From Tumebacillus flagellatus (lineage in GTDB: Bacteria; Bacillota; Bacilli; Tumebacillales; Tumebacillaceae): 64,000 nucleotides of DNA. Positions 8,636 to 15,648 of this stretch are shown one piece after another. The stretch is taken from NCBI RefSeq assembly GCF_000714935.1, contig NZ_JMIR01000017.1:26676-90675 (forward strand). The letters are read 5' to 3'. The notes beneath the pieces were generated by a model. That model did not search any database. It was not told the origin of the DNA and saw nothing but the letters and a program-made list of their open reading frames with translations. A program made the position numbers and the translations under genes. The number at the start of each line of letters is the position of its first letter. Position 1 is the first letter of the stretch.

Positions 8636-9370
8636 TTACTTCGAGATCGAAGTTGTGGATTGAGTTTGATGGACTTTCTGGTTGACGGTGTCGAGGATTT
8701 CCTTCGCCTCGAGGAAACGGTCTTTGAGATCGGCGGGGAGTTGGTCGGCGAGGATGTCGCGGTCGTACTCGACGCCCGTTCTCGCCATGACAGTCTGATA
8801 CGTCATCTGCGCTTCCAAGTATTGATCGTACTCCGCTGCCGTCAACACGTCCTTGGTCTGCGCGTTGTGGTTGAGGAAATCGTCGTCCGGCGTCATGTCG
8901 GCGTAGATTTGCTTCAGTGTCGCGCGGTCTTCCGCCGAGAGTTTGTCGACGTCGATGTGGCCGTATCGGTCGCCGTGCTCCGTCATGAAGCGGACGAAGT
9001 GCTTGCGGATGTCTACGAAATGGTCGTAACGCTCCTCGCCAAGCTCTTCCTTGGCACCGGAAAGTTTCAACCCAAAGCCCACATAGGTCGCTTTGGTCAT
9101 GCCGACAAACGATTTCTTCGCTTGTTGAAACGACCCGTAGATGTCGTCGCCAAGCCATCCGCTGTCGGCGGCATACCCGACGCTCGGGACAAGCAGGCAA
9201 ACGGCGGCAACGGCGGTGAGCAATTTCTTCTTCATAGGAGATCGCTCCTTCGATTGTTGTTGGAGATGCAGTTCGTACGATTGACGCACGCGTTCTTTCA
9301 ATTCAGGGGGCGGCGACAGGCGGGAGGCGTGCTCGACCAAGTCGCGTTGGAGTTGATGTTCAGTAGACAT
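8636..9370 (-). CDS. Membrane-anchored sigma factor regulator (DUF3600-like anti-sigma candidate)
   Basis: 244 residues: a cytoplasmic N-terminus of about 45 residues (PPPELKERVRQSYELHL), one membrane segment (KLLTAVAAVCLLVPSVGYAA, about 48-67) and a charged outer domain of about 175 residues. It overlaps the end of the upstream ECF sigma gene by 11 nt, the usual coupling of a sigma factor with its regulator. The start at 9370 follows GGTGGAAGG; an upstream ATG at 9418 lies inside the sigma gene. The outer domain resembles the Bacillus DUF3600 family. The anti-sigma role is inferred from context. Confidence 0.72.
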   Translation of the reverse strand: MSTEHQLQRDLVEHASRLSPPPELKERVRQSYELHLQQQSKERSPMKKKLLTAVAAVCLLVPSVGYAADSGWLGDDIYGSFQQAKKSFVGMTKATYVGFGLKLSGAKEELGEERYDHFVDIRKHFVRFMTEHGDRYGHIDVDKLSAEDRATLKQIYADMTPDDDFLNHNAQTKDVLTAAEYDQYLEAQMTYQTVMARTGVEYDRDILADQLPADLKDRFLEAKEILDTVNQKVHQTQSTTSISK

Positions 9371-9968
9371 TGGTTCCTTCCACCTTTCGCGGGAGAGTGG
9401 GTTCTTCAAACGAGACACGCAGTTGCCGGAGCGCCAGATGATGACGCGACTTCACCGTGCCAAGCGGAATTTGCAACAGGTCGGCGATCTGCTCCAGCGT
9501 GTAGTGCTGGAAGTAGCGCAGAATCACGACGACGCGCAGTTTGTGCGACAGGTCTCCCACGCGCTGCACCAGCTCTTGGCGGGTCTCGCCGTCGAGCACC
9601 TGCGCTTCCGGCTCGGGCAGGGGTTCGTGGAGATCGAGCGCTTTCTTGCGGTCGAGAAGGCGCAGGCGGCGCCAGACTTTGCGCTTCCAATCTTGGACGG
9701 TGCGCACGGTCAGGCCGTGCAGCCAGAAGCGAAACTCGCGCGCGGCGTCATACGTGTCCAGCGACTTCCACATCCGAATGTAGACCTCGTTAACGATGTC
9801 GGCGGCGTCCTGCCGGTCCGGGATGAGAAAAGACACGAGACGGTAGACATCGTCGCAGGTGTTCGTATATACCACTTCGAAAGCTTGGCGATCGCCGGCG
9901 ATCAACTTCTCGATCCAAACTTTCCATTCCTGATTCGTGAAGGGGTCTTGCTCCTTGATTTGGCTCAT
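9360..9968 (-). CDS. ECF-type RNA polymerase sigma factor
   Basis: 202 residues with region 2 (DVYRLVSFLIPDRQDAADIVNEVYIRMWKSL) and region 4 (LRVVVILRYFQHYTLEQIADLLQIPLGTVKSR) of group 4 sigma-70 factors. It recruits RNA polymerase to stress or envelope promoters. The start at 9968 follows GGGAGGGCCCCC. An ECF-like promoter at 10001-10030 suggests autoregulation. It is co-transcribed with its membrane regulator and divergent from mnmM. It differs clearly from the second ECF sigma factor at 10718. Confidence 0.92.
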   Translation of the reverse strand: MSQIKEQDPFTNQEWKVWIEKLIAGDRQAFEVVYTNTCDDVYRLVSFLIPDRQDAADIVNEVYIRMWKSLDTYDAAREFRFWLHGLTVRTVQDWKRKVWRRLRLLDRKKALDLHEPLPEPEAQVLDGETRQELVQRVGDLSHKLRVVVILRYFQHYTLEQIADLLQIPLGTVKSRHHLALRQLRVSFEEPTLPRKVEGTNVY

Positions 9969-10000
9969 TGGGGGGCCCTCCCATCGTGCTCATTCACCCG

Positions 10001-10030
10001 TATCTTCGCTCTGAACCGGAAAAAGGTTCA
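10001..10030 (-). promoter_or_regulatory. Putative ECF sigma promoter upstream of the 9968 sigma gene
   Basis: On the minus strand TGAACC (10030-10025), a 16-nt spacer and CGAAGATA (10008-10001) lie about 33 nt before the start codon. The -35 box is also one arm of the palindrome TGAACC-N7-GGTTCA. The match to ECF consensus is moderate. Confidence 0.5.
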
Positions 10031-10078
10031 GTGATTTCTTGAGAAAATTTTACAACATGAGAGGAGAGTTGTCCGAAC

Positions 10079-10642
10079 ATGGTGATCAAACCGATGTTTT
10101 CGTATGTGCGGGCGTTGCTTGCCGAGGTTTTGCGGGAGGGGGACGTCGCGGTGGACGGCACGGTCGGCAAGGGCCACGACACGCTGTTTCTCGCGCAGTC
10201 GGTGGGAGACACAGGCCGCGTGTACGGGTTTGACATTCAAGAGGAAGCGTTGGCGGCGGCACGGACCCGCGTGGAAGAAGCAGGCGTGGCGGAGCGGGTC
10301 GTTTTTTTCCAAGAGAGCCATGAGCGGATGCGCGAGTTTGTGGCGGGGCCGGTCCAAGCGGCGATGTTCAACCTCGGCTACCTGCCGGGCGGCGACCCGT
10401 CGGTGGTCACGACGACGGGGAGCACGTTGCCCGCTTTGGAGGCGGCGCTGGAGTTGCTCGCGCCGGGCGGAATTCTCACGATCATGCTCTACAGGGGGCA
10501 CGAAGAGGGCGAAGCGGAGTCGGAAGCGGTGTTGGAATGGGCGCACGCGCTCGACACGAGACGCTGCCACGTCCTGCTCTATCGCTTTTGGAATCAAAAA
10601 AATTCCCCGCCGCTTCTCCTCGCCATCGAAAAACGCCGGTAA
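10079..10642 (+). CDS. mnmM: SAM-dependent methyltransferase YtqB family, tRNA nm5s2U methyltransferase
   Basis: 187 residues. A class I methyltransferase fold begins at VAVDGTVGKGHDTLFLAQ (motif I, acidic loop after the first strand: YGFDIQ) and continues with MFNLGYLPGGD, the signature of the YtqB family, which replaces the usual catalytic loop. YtqB of B. subtilis is reported as MnmM, which methylates 5-aminomethyl-2-thiouridine at tRNA position 34. ATG 10079 follows GAGAGGAGAG. An ECF sigma operon on each side now isolates it from mnmL. Confidence 0.88.
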   Translation: MVIKPMFSYVRALLAEVLREGDVAVDGTVGKGHDTLFLAQSVGDTGRVYGFDIQEEALAAARTRVEEAGVAERVVFFQESHERMREFVAGPVQAAMFNLGYLPGGDPSVVTTTGSTLPALEAALELLAPGGILTIMLYRGHEEGEAESEAVLEWAHALDTRRCHVLLYRFWNQKNSPPLLLAIEKRR

Positions 10643-10645
10643 AGT

Positions 10646-10672
10646 TGTAACGCAGCGGGCGTGTTCCGCGAC
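10646..10672 (+). promoter_or_regulatory. SigX-type ECF promoter driving the 10718 sigma operon
   Basis: TGTAAC (10646-10651), a 17-nt spacer and CGAC (10669-10672) reproduce the B. subtilis SigX consensus (TGTAAC-N17-CGAC) exactly. It lies 45 nt before ATG 10718 of a SigX-like sigma gene, so autoregulation is likely. Confidence 0.75.
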
Positions 10673-10717
10673 TAGATGTGCAAGAGAATTACGCTTAGGA
10701 GAGAGAAGGTGGGTTTC

Positions 10718-11266
10718 ATGGTGGAACATGATCTTGACGAGTGGTACCGGCTCTACCACCGGGACGTGTTTACGTACATCGGCTTCCAAGTGAAGAGCCG
10801 CCAAGACGCGGAGGACATCGCCCAAGAAGTGTTCGTGCGCGTCTTGCTCGGCGTGGACCGTTTTCAAGGCTTGGCCTCGCCCAAAACGTGGATTTTGACG
10901 ATCGCCCGGCGCACGGTGGTGGATTGGTACCGCAAGAAAAAGTTCAAGAATCTGTTCTCCCTGAGCCACGCCGAGGAAGTGCCGAGCGACGAGTTGAGCG
11001 CGTATGAAACAGTCGAGCGTCACGCCAAGGAAGCGGCGTTGCGCGACGCTCTGCGCGGGTTGAAACAAGACATGCGCGACGTGGTGGTGCTTCGGATGAT
11101 GCAGGAGTTTTCCACCGAAGAGACGGCGCAAATTCTCGGTTGGACGTCGGCGAAGACACGAACCACCCTGCACCGCGCGATGAAAAAACTGCAACAGCAC
11201 TTAGGCGAAGACCCGCTGTTTGACGAATGGGCGCACGCCGCAGAGGAAGGAGCGAGAGCACGATGA
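10718..11266 (+). CDS. ECF-type sigma factor (SigX-like)
   Basis: 182 residues with region 2 (RQDAEDIAQEVFVRVLLGVDRFQG), the SigX-like stretch PKTWILTIARRTVVDWYRKKK and region 4 (DMRDVVVLRMMQEFSTEETAQILGWTSAKTRTTLHRA). The start at 10718 (MVEHDLDEW) follows GAGAGAAGGTGG; the in-frame ATG at 10676 sits only 4 nt beyond the -10 box of the promoter and is not usable. It overlaps the next gene by 4 nt (ATGA), the usual sigma/anti-sigma pairing. In Bacilli SigX controls cell-envelope charge and antimicrobial-peptide resistance; that role here is inference. Confidence 0.9.
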   Translation: MVEHDLDEWYRLYHRDVFTYIGFQVKSRQDAEDIAQEVFVRVLLGVDRFQGLASPKTWILTIARRTVVDWYRKKKFKNLFSLSHAEEVPSDELSAYETVERHAKEAALRDALRGLKQDMRDVVVLRMMQEFSTEETAQILGWTSAKTRTTLHRAMKKLQQHLGEDPLFDEWAHAAEEGARAR

Positions 11267-12714
11267 GCGACCCGCGTTGGAACCACCTGCCCGAAGAACT
11301 CAAGTCCCTCGGAAAAAAATCCCCCGACACCCCTTCGGACCCTGCGGCGTTCAAAGAGCGCGTCCTGCGCGAGTACGAGCGCCGCACCCGCTGGCATCTG
11401 CGCGCGCGCTGGATGCGGCGCGGGGTGGTCTTGGCGGGCGTCTGCACGGCGGCGCTGCTCGGCGTGCTCGTCGCAAAGCCGGCACTTTCGCCGCAAGAGG
11501 CACCGCCTCTGCAGTCGGCCAAGTCTGTCGCGAAGCATGCGCCGCTTACGAAACAAGAAGTCGTCGAGCGTTACTTCAACTTCATCTTGCAAAAACGTCC
11601 CTCGCTGGCAGACGCGAATCTCGCCCAAAATCTGAGAGGCAAACTCCCGGTCTTTGGACAAAACCGCACCAACCCGCATCTGACCGGGTATCGCCTGAAA
11701 GCTTTGGCGGGCGATCAGTATGAAGTCACGCTGAACTGGGCGACGTACGGAGCGGAAGCGAGGCTGGAAGTTTTGCAAGTCAGCATGGCGCAAGAGAGCG
11801 GAAACTGGGTGATTTCCGGGATGAAGCAGACGCAGCAGCGCGTGTTTGCAAGCCGCGACCAAGCGACGGTGCGGGCAGAACTTTCGCTTGGCAGCGGAAA
11901 AACGGAAGCGGCCGGCGCCGGGGTCTTGCCGTCGAAGAACGGATGGAGCTTTTTCGCCGCCGATCCGACGGATGCGAACCGCGCGGCGTTCGCTCAGCAG
12001 GGAGACCGTCCGCTCGTGTACGTCTGGCAAACCGACCGGAGCGCCCCGAAGCTGACGGCGACGATGCCGGAAGGGGAGATCGGCGAGATGCTCTGGGGCG
12101 AAGACGGGCTGCTCGTCGTGAACTTCTCGCCCAAGACGAACTTGAAAGCGCAAGAGATATGGTTCGTGGATACAGCCAAAGGCGACGTGTACATGGACGA
12201 GTGGCTGGTCGCGCAACTGAAGGAACGGAACATCTCCGACGCCCATGCGGTGCACATGCTGGCTGGAAATCGTCTGGAGCTCAGGAGCGGGACGAGGGCG
12301 TTTTTGGCGGATTTGACGAAGCACGAGTGGTCGGAGGAGAACGTGCCGCCGCTGCAGATGGAAGAGTCGGTGTTTGAGGGGCAAGCGTCGAACTTGCCGA
12401 CGCAGGAGTTGAGTTTCTTCAGCGCGGAAAGCGCGCAGGAGTGGTTGGGCAAGATCAACCTGCCGCCGGGTCTGCAGATCGACCCGGCGCGGGACGTCGG
12501 GTTCTACGTGCTCAACGGCAGCGTGGAGTCGCTGACGCTCGATTCGGGAAGCTTGCAAGTCGAGGTGTCCAAAAACCCCGGTCACTTGCAAGTTCTGCGG
12601 GTGCCGCTGGAGAAATTGAAGCAATCCGGCCTGTCCGGGAAGCAGATGACGATCAGCGTGTACGACGAGAGCGGCACGCCGATCTTGGGGCAAACGCAAG
12701 TACGGGTGCCGTAA
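11263..12714 (+). CDS. Membrane regulator paired with the SigX-like sigma factor (anti-sigma candidate)
   Basis: 483 residues. A short cytoplasmic N-terminus with the repeated motif ...PAAFKERVLREYERR, also seen as PPELKERVRQSYE in the 9370 protein, precedes one membrane segment (RGVVLAGVCTAALLGVLVA, about 53-71). A large outer domain follows, with an NTF2/DUF-like first part (EVVERYFNFILQKRPS) and several beta-rich repeats. The position directly after the sigma gene and this topology fit an RsiX/RsgI-type anti-sigma factor that senses an outside signal. The function is inferred from context. Confidence 0.72.
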   Translation: MSDPRWNHLPEELKSLGKKSPDTPSDPAAFKERVLREYERRTRWHLRARWMRRGVVLAGVCTAALLGVLVAKPALSPQEAPPLQSAKSVAKHAPLTKQEVVERYFNFILQKRPSLADANLAQNLRGKLPVFGQNRTNPHLTGYRLKALAGDQYEVTLNWATYGAEARLEVLQVSMAQESGNWVISGMKQTQQRVFASRDQATVRAELSLGSGKTEAAGAGVLPSKNGWSFFAADPTDANRAAFAQQGDRPLVYVWQTDRSAPKLTATMPEGEIGEMLWGEDGLLVVNFSPKTNLKAQEIWFVDTAKGDVYMDEWLVAQLKERNISDAHAVHMLAGNRLELRSGTRAFLADLTKHEWSEENVPPLQMEESVFEGQASNLPTQELSFFSAESAQEWLGKINLPPGLQIDPARDVGFYVLNGSVESLTLDSGSLQVEVSKNPGHLQVLRVPLEKLKQSGLSGKQMTISVYDESGTPILGQTQVRVP

Positions 12715-12838
12715 AAAAGAAAAACGTCATGCCCCCAGTAAGCGACTATAAACTGCAAGATGAGGGGAAATATCTCTCTAAACCTCGCATTTGACGGTGT
12801 AGAGCTCCTCTGCGAACTAAAGAACCACATATCGTTTG

Positions 12839-12882
12839 GACTGCCCCTTCGCCAACATGCTGCGGAAGGGCAGTCTTTTTTT
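12839..12882 (+). terminator. Rho-independent terminator
   Basis: GACTGCCC plus CTTC (12839-12850) pair with GGAAGGGCAGTC (12864-12875), followed by seven T. It ends the sigma/anti-sigma operon. The 124 nt between the stop codon and this stem hold no recognisable gene. Confidence 0.82.
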
Positions 12883-12886
12883 GCGA

Positions 12887-13554
12887 TCACCAGGAAGAAG
12901 AGTCTTGTGAGAATTTTGTGAGACGGGTTTGGTAGAATGCAGACGCCGTTGCCACGCTCGATACTCCTCCACACTCGGAGTAAACGGAGCCACTTTCTTG
13001 GCATCCGTCGGATTGCAGGTGAACCAATGTCTGCAATGATTCTTTCGTCCGGGCACGAGCGATGTTCTCCAAGAGCCTTCCCAACCGAATCGACGTGATC
13101 GGAAAGGCGCAGGTCTCGAAATAGACATGTTGCTTCCCGTTCGACAACAACCACAAACTGTAGTAAAAAGTCACGCTGCTCCCCAGAGCGACCAGAACAT
13201 CCATGTTCGCGCTGCGATGGAGCAACAATCGAAACAACCCGCGAAAAAACCGCCACCCCGCTACAACTTGCAGTTGCGCAGCGAGTATCAACTGCAAGAT
13301 TGGATGGGAGAAGGCGGTAACAGCAGGCAACGGCACACCGATCATGCGGAGCATGTACCACAAAAAAGGCAGGGGGAGCAGAGCGGGTACACGAACATCT
13401 CAAGTTCGGAACGATGACCGCCTTCCTCTGAAAGTTTTCTGTCCGCAGGGGGAACTTTCGCCCTGAAACCAAGACGTTCAATGCGGGCCGCGCACGCTGT
13501 ACAGGTCATCCCGTCGATCTGCAACGTGAGCTTATGAACTTGTCTCTATGTCAT
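12887..13554 (-). pseudogene. copA: Decayed copper-exporting P-type ATPase (copA relic)
   Basis: The minus strand keeps an intact start region (GGGAGGCGCAAGTCC then ATG at 13554), but codon 3 is TAG. The same frame then gives a heavy-metal-associated motif, LQIDGMTCTACAARIE. Most of the metal-binding domain is missing, and the frame resumes at LGFRAK. After a frameshift comes ILAAQLQVVAGWRFF and then SANMDVLVALGSSVTFYYS, the membrane segment typical of CopA. Homology stops near 13012, at the start of the actuator domain. The phosphorylation motif DKTG and the ATP-binding domain are absent. It lies close to ycnI, another copper gene. Certainly non-functional. The 163 nt between its start and the next terminator hold nothing recognisable. 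Confidence 0.85.
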
Positions 13555-13717
13555 GGACTTGCGCCTCCCTTCTCCTTCAAGTCTATGAGCTTGCCCCGCA
13601 TTCCCGCATAGCCCGTGTGGGTCAGTCTGCGGTTTGCTGATCGGATCTGGAGCCGTTTGTCCGCATGGTTCGTTGGCGAAGTGGGCGGCGTGGGCGGACG
13701 AACGTTTTTGTGAGAAA

Positions 13718-13762
13718 AAAAGACCGTGCTTCCTCATCAAAAGAGAGGGGGCACGGTCTTTT
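13718..13762 (-). terminator. Terminator downstream of the small lipoprotein gene
   Basis: AAAAGACCGTGC (13718-13729 on the plus strand) pairs with GCACGGTCTTTT (13751-13762); on the minus strand the stem is followed by TTTTTTTCTC. Confidence 0.85.
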
Positions 13763-13877
13763 AGCGCGCTTTGATCTTGGTTGTTCCGCATAGCTCTGAA
13801 TGCTGCATGTTGCCGCACCCGGTGAAAGTGACTGCGACAGTGAGCAACAAGAGGAGTAAAAAAACTTTTCTAAGCAT
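13761..13877 (-). CDS. 38-residue lipoprotein downstream of ycnI
   Basis: The ORF begins MLRKVFLLLLLLTVAVTF and continues TGCGNMQHSE, with a second Cys near the end. A positively charged start, a Leu-rich segment and the lipobox-like TFTGC (Cys21) predict a lipid-anchored peptide of about 18 residues on the outer face. AGAGGAG precedes ATG 13877 with 8-nt spacing and a terminator follows the stop. It lies 27 nt after ycnI on the same strand. M, H and C residues in so short a mature part could bind a metal, but that is speculation. Confidence 0.65.
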   Translation of the reverse strand: MLRKVFLLLLLLTVAVTFTGCGNMQHSELCGTTKIKAR

Positions 13878-13904
13878 GAGGAACGCTCCTCTTCGAATGG
13901 AGGC

Positions 13905-14552
13905 TTACGCGCGTTTGCGGAACAGACCTAAGAGCGAGAGCAGCAGGGCAGCACCGGAGATGATGTACGGAACGGTGTTGCTCGATCCAGTGTTTTCGGA
14001 CGTGGTTGTCGGAGCGGCGGTTTCCTGTTTATTGTCTTCCGTTTTCTTCGCATCATCATGGTGGTCGGCCTCGGCGGTGCCTGCCGCTTTGATCGTGGTG
14101 ACGGAAGCCGGAGTTTTGGAGCCTTCGTCGCCCGTCCACTCCACGACAGAGTTGTCCGCATAGGTTTGGTAAGCTTTCCACGCGAGTTTGCCGGATCCTG
14201 CTTCTTTCGGGTTGGCGCCGATGAAGTTGAACTCGATGAATTCTCCCGGCTTAATCCCGCCGGCGGTTGCCGTCCAGACGAGAGCTTTGTTCGTTCCGTC
14301 GGCGTTTTTTTCGAAGGAGTAGTCCCATCCCGCGATCGGTTCGACGGTGGAGACTTTTTCGCCTGCCGGGAATTCAACACGCACTTTGGTGGTGTTGATG
14401 TCTTTTTCGACAGGAACTCGAACGGTATATTTTTCATACGCGCCGGTCGTCGTCTCTTTCGGCCAGACGGTGACGTGCGCGCTTGCAACTTGAGTGACGC
14501 TTAGCAGGCTGCCTGCTACGACGAGGGCTGCCAACCAGTTCATTTTTTTCAT
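13905..14552 (-). CDS. ycnI: YcnI family copper-binding membrane protein
   Basis: 215 residues: signal peptide (about 1-25, cut after VASA), a YcnI/DUF1775 domain starting at mature residue HVTVWP, a charged linker and a C-terminal membrane segment (YIISGAALLLSLLGLF) ended by RKRA. In B. subtilis YcnI binds Cu(II) through the N-terminal His exposed by signal cleavage, and that His is present here. It sits outside the membrane, anchored at the C-terminus. B. subtilis ycnI is part of the copper-regulated ycnKJI locus; here no ycnJ or ycnK adjoins it. AAGGAGGAAACA-like sequence precedes ATG 14552. Confidence 0.9.
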   Translation of the reverse strand: MKKMNWLAALVVAGSLLSVTQVASAHVTVWPKETTTGAYEKYTVRVPVEKDINTTKVRVEFPAGEKVSTVEPIAGWDYSFEKNADGTNKALVWTATAGGIKPGEFIEFNFIGANPKEAGSGKLAWKAYQTYADNSVVEWTGDEGSKTPASVTTIKAAGTAEADHHDDAKKTEDNKQETAAPTTTSENTGSSNTVPYIISGAALLLSLLGLFRKRA

Positions 14553-14616
14553 GGTGTGTGTTTCCTCCTAAGGTCTAACGTACACTCCTTAGTCTATCTT
14601 GAAGTGTGTTCTGACC

Positions 14617-14638
14617 AAATAGCCTTTTTGAGCTATTT
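14617..14638. promoter_or_regulatory. Perfect inverted repeat in the ycnI promoter region
   Basis: AAATAGC (14617-14623), 8-nt spacer, GCTATTT (14632-14638), lying just downstream of a minus-strand TTGACA at about 14645-14650. The ATAGCC core recurs at 18115-18151 and 21437-21442. Possible operator. Confidence 0.45.
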
Positions 14639-14728
14639 TACGACCTGTCAAAAACAAGTAACAAGATTAGCCCGGTTGAGTCATATGGCAAAAAATTGCG
14701 TCGTGATCGAATCGATCCGTTTTGAAAG

Positions 14729-15626
14729 GTGGTAAAATTGCCCCCCGGCACCTATGAGGGACCCCTCTCTATACGAAAACCGATTCAGGTCGAAGCGGAA
14801 CAGACGCGCATCATCTCTTCGAAGAGCGCTTCGTCTGATGAACCGCTGTTGCTCTTGGAAACAAACGGAGCCACCGTCCGAGGGTTGCAACTTGAAGGGA
14901 GTCAGGATGGACTCGTGGTTCACGGTGACAACAACCAGATTCAAGATGTCGCCATCACGACCAGCAAAACGGCGGTTAAGTTGGAGAATTCGAATCGAAA
15001 TCTGGTGCAGAAGTTGCGCATCCGCGGGAGTGCAGCCGATCTTGAACAGCGCGGAAACGGCGCGGGAAAGAGCACCCTCATTAAAATGGTCGTGGGGATC
15101 AGCCGCCCTACGACCGGAACCATTCGTGTGCAGGGCTTGGAGTGGCGGCGCAATCGTGAAGAGTACGCGAGAAGGATCGGATTCATGCCAGATGATTTTC
15201 AATTCTCCGGCGGCATGAGCGCATGGGAAACCCTCTGTTTTTACTCCGGACTGCGCGGAGTGGGGAAACAGCGGGCGGCCGAGGTGATGGACATCGTCGG
15301 CTTGACGGAGGCGGGACAGAAACAGGTTTCCGCTTTTTCCAAAGGGATGCGGCAACGCCTTCTGTTAGCTCAAGCTTTGCTTGCGCGACCGGCTCTCTTG
15401 GTGCTCGACGAACCGACCAACGGGCTTGACCCGTATTGGATGGAGTCGTTGGCCGGTTTTGTTTTCGACGCATCAATTGGATGTCGCCGAAGCGGTTGCG
15501 GATGAAGTCGTGTTTCTCAACCAAGGGCGCGTGATCAGCCAAGGCAGCGTGCAGAGTTTCCAAGGCGGGCTGACGGACGTTTTCCATACCTCGCTCAAAC
15601 GAAATCAAAAAAGCGAAGCGGAGTGA
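14729..15626 (+). pseudogene. Chimeric nosD-nosF relic (nitrous oxide reductase maturation genes)
   Basis: The first ~100 residues (PPGTYEGPLSIRKPI, ATVRGLQLEGSQDGL, NNQIQDVAITTSKTA) are parallel beta-helix repeats of NosD without a signal peptide. At about 15055 the frame switches to an ABC ATPase that has lost its N-terminus but keeps GNGAGKSTLIKMVVG, MPDDFQFSGGMSAWETL, FSKGMRQRLLLAQ and LLVLDEPTNGLDP, typical of NosF. A frameshift near 15450 moves the tail (STHQLDVAEAVADEVVFLNQG) into another frame, ending at TGA 15624-15626. A deletion joined nosD to nosF. Non-functional as a transporter; it marks a lost denitrification locus. Confidence 0.82.
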
Positions 15627-15648
15627 ACGGCACTCCGCTTCGCTTTTT
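15606..15648. terminator. Strong bidirectional terminator
   Basis: AGCGAAGCGGAGTG (15612-15625) pairs perfectly with CACTCCGCTTCGCT (15631-15644), flanked by A and T runs. It serves both the nos relic and the convergent CydA-like operon. Confidence 0.92.

Noticed and set aside
10676..10717. Upstream ATG start for the SigX-like sigma factor
   Set aside because: It falls only 4 nt after the ECF -10 element, before the expected transcription start.
13546..13818. 90-residue minus-strand open frame between ycnI and copA relic
   Set aside because: It overlaps the small lipoprotein gene and a terminator, and has no ribosome binding site or recognisable domain.
14729..15505. Genuine fused NosD-ATPase protein
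   Set aside because: It lacks a signal peptide, the ATPase has lost its N-terminus, and the tail is frameshifted, so decay by deletion is more likely.
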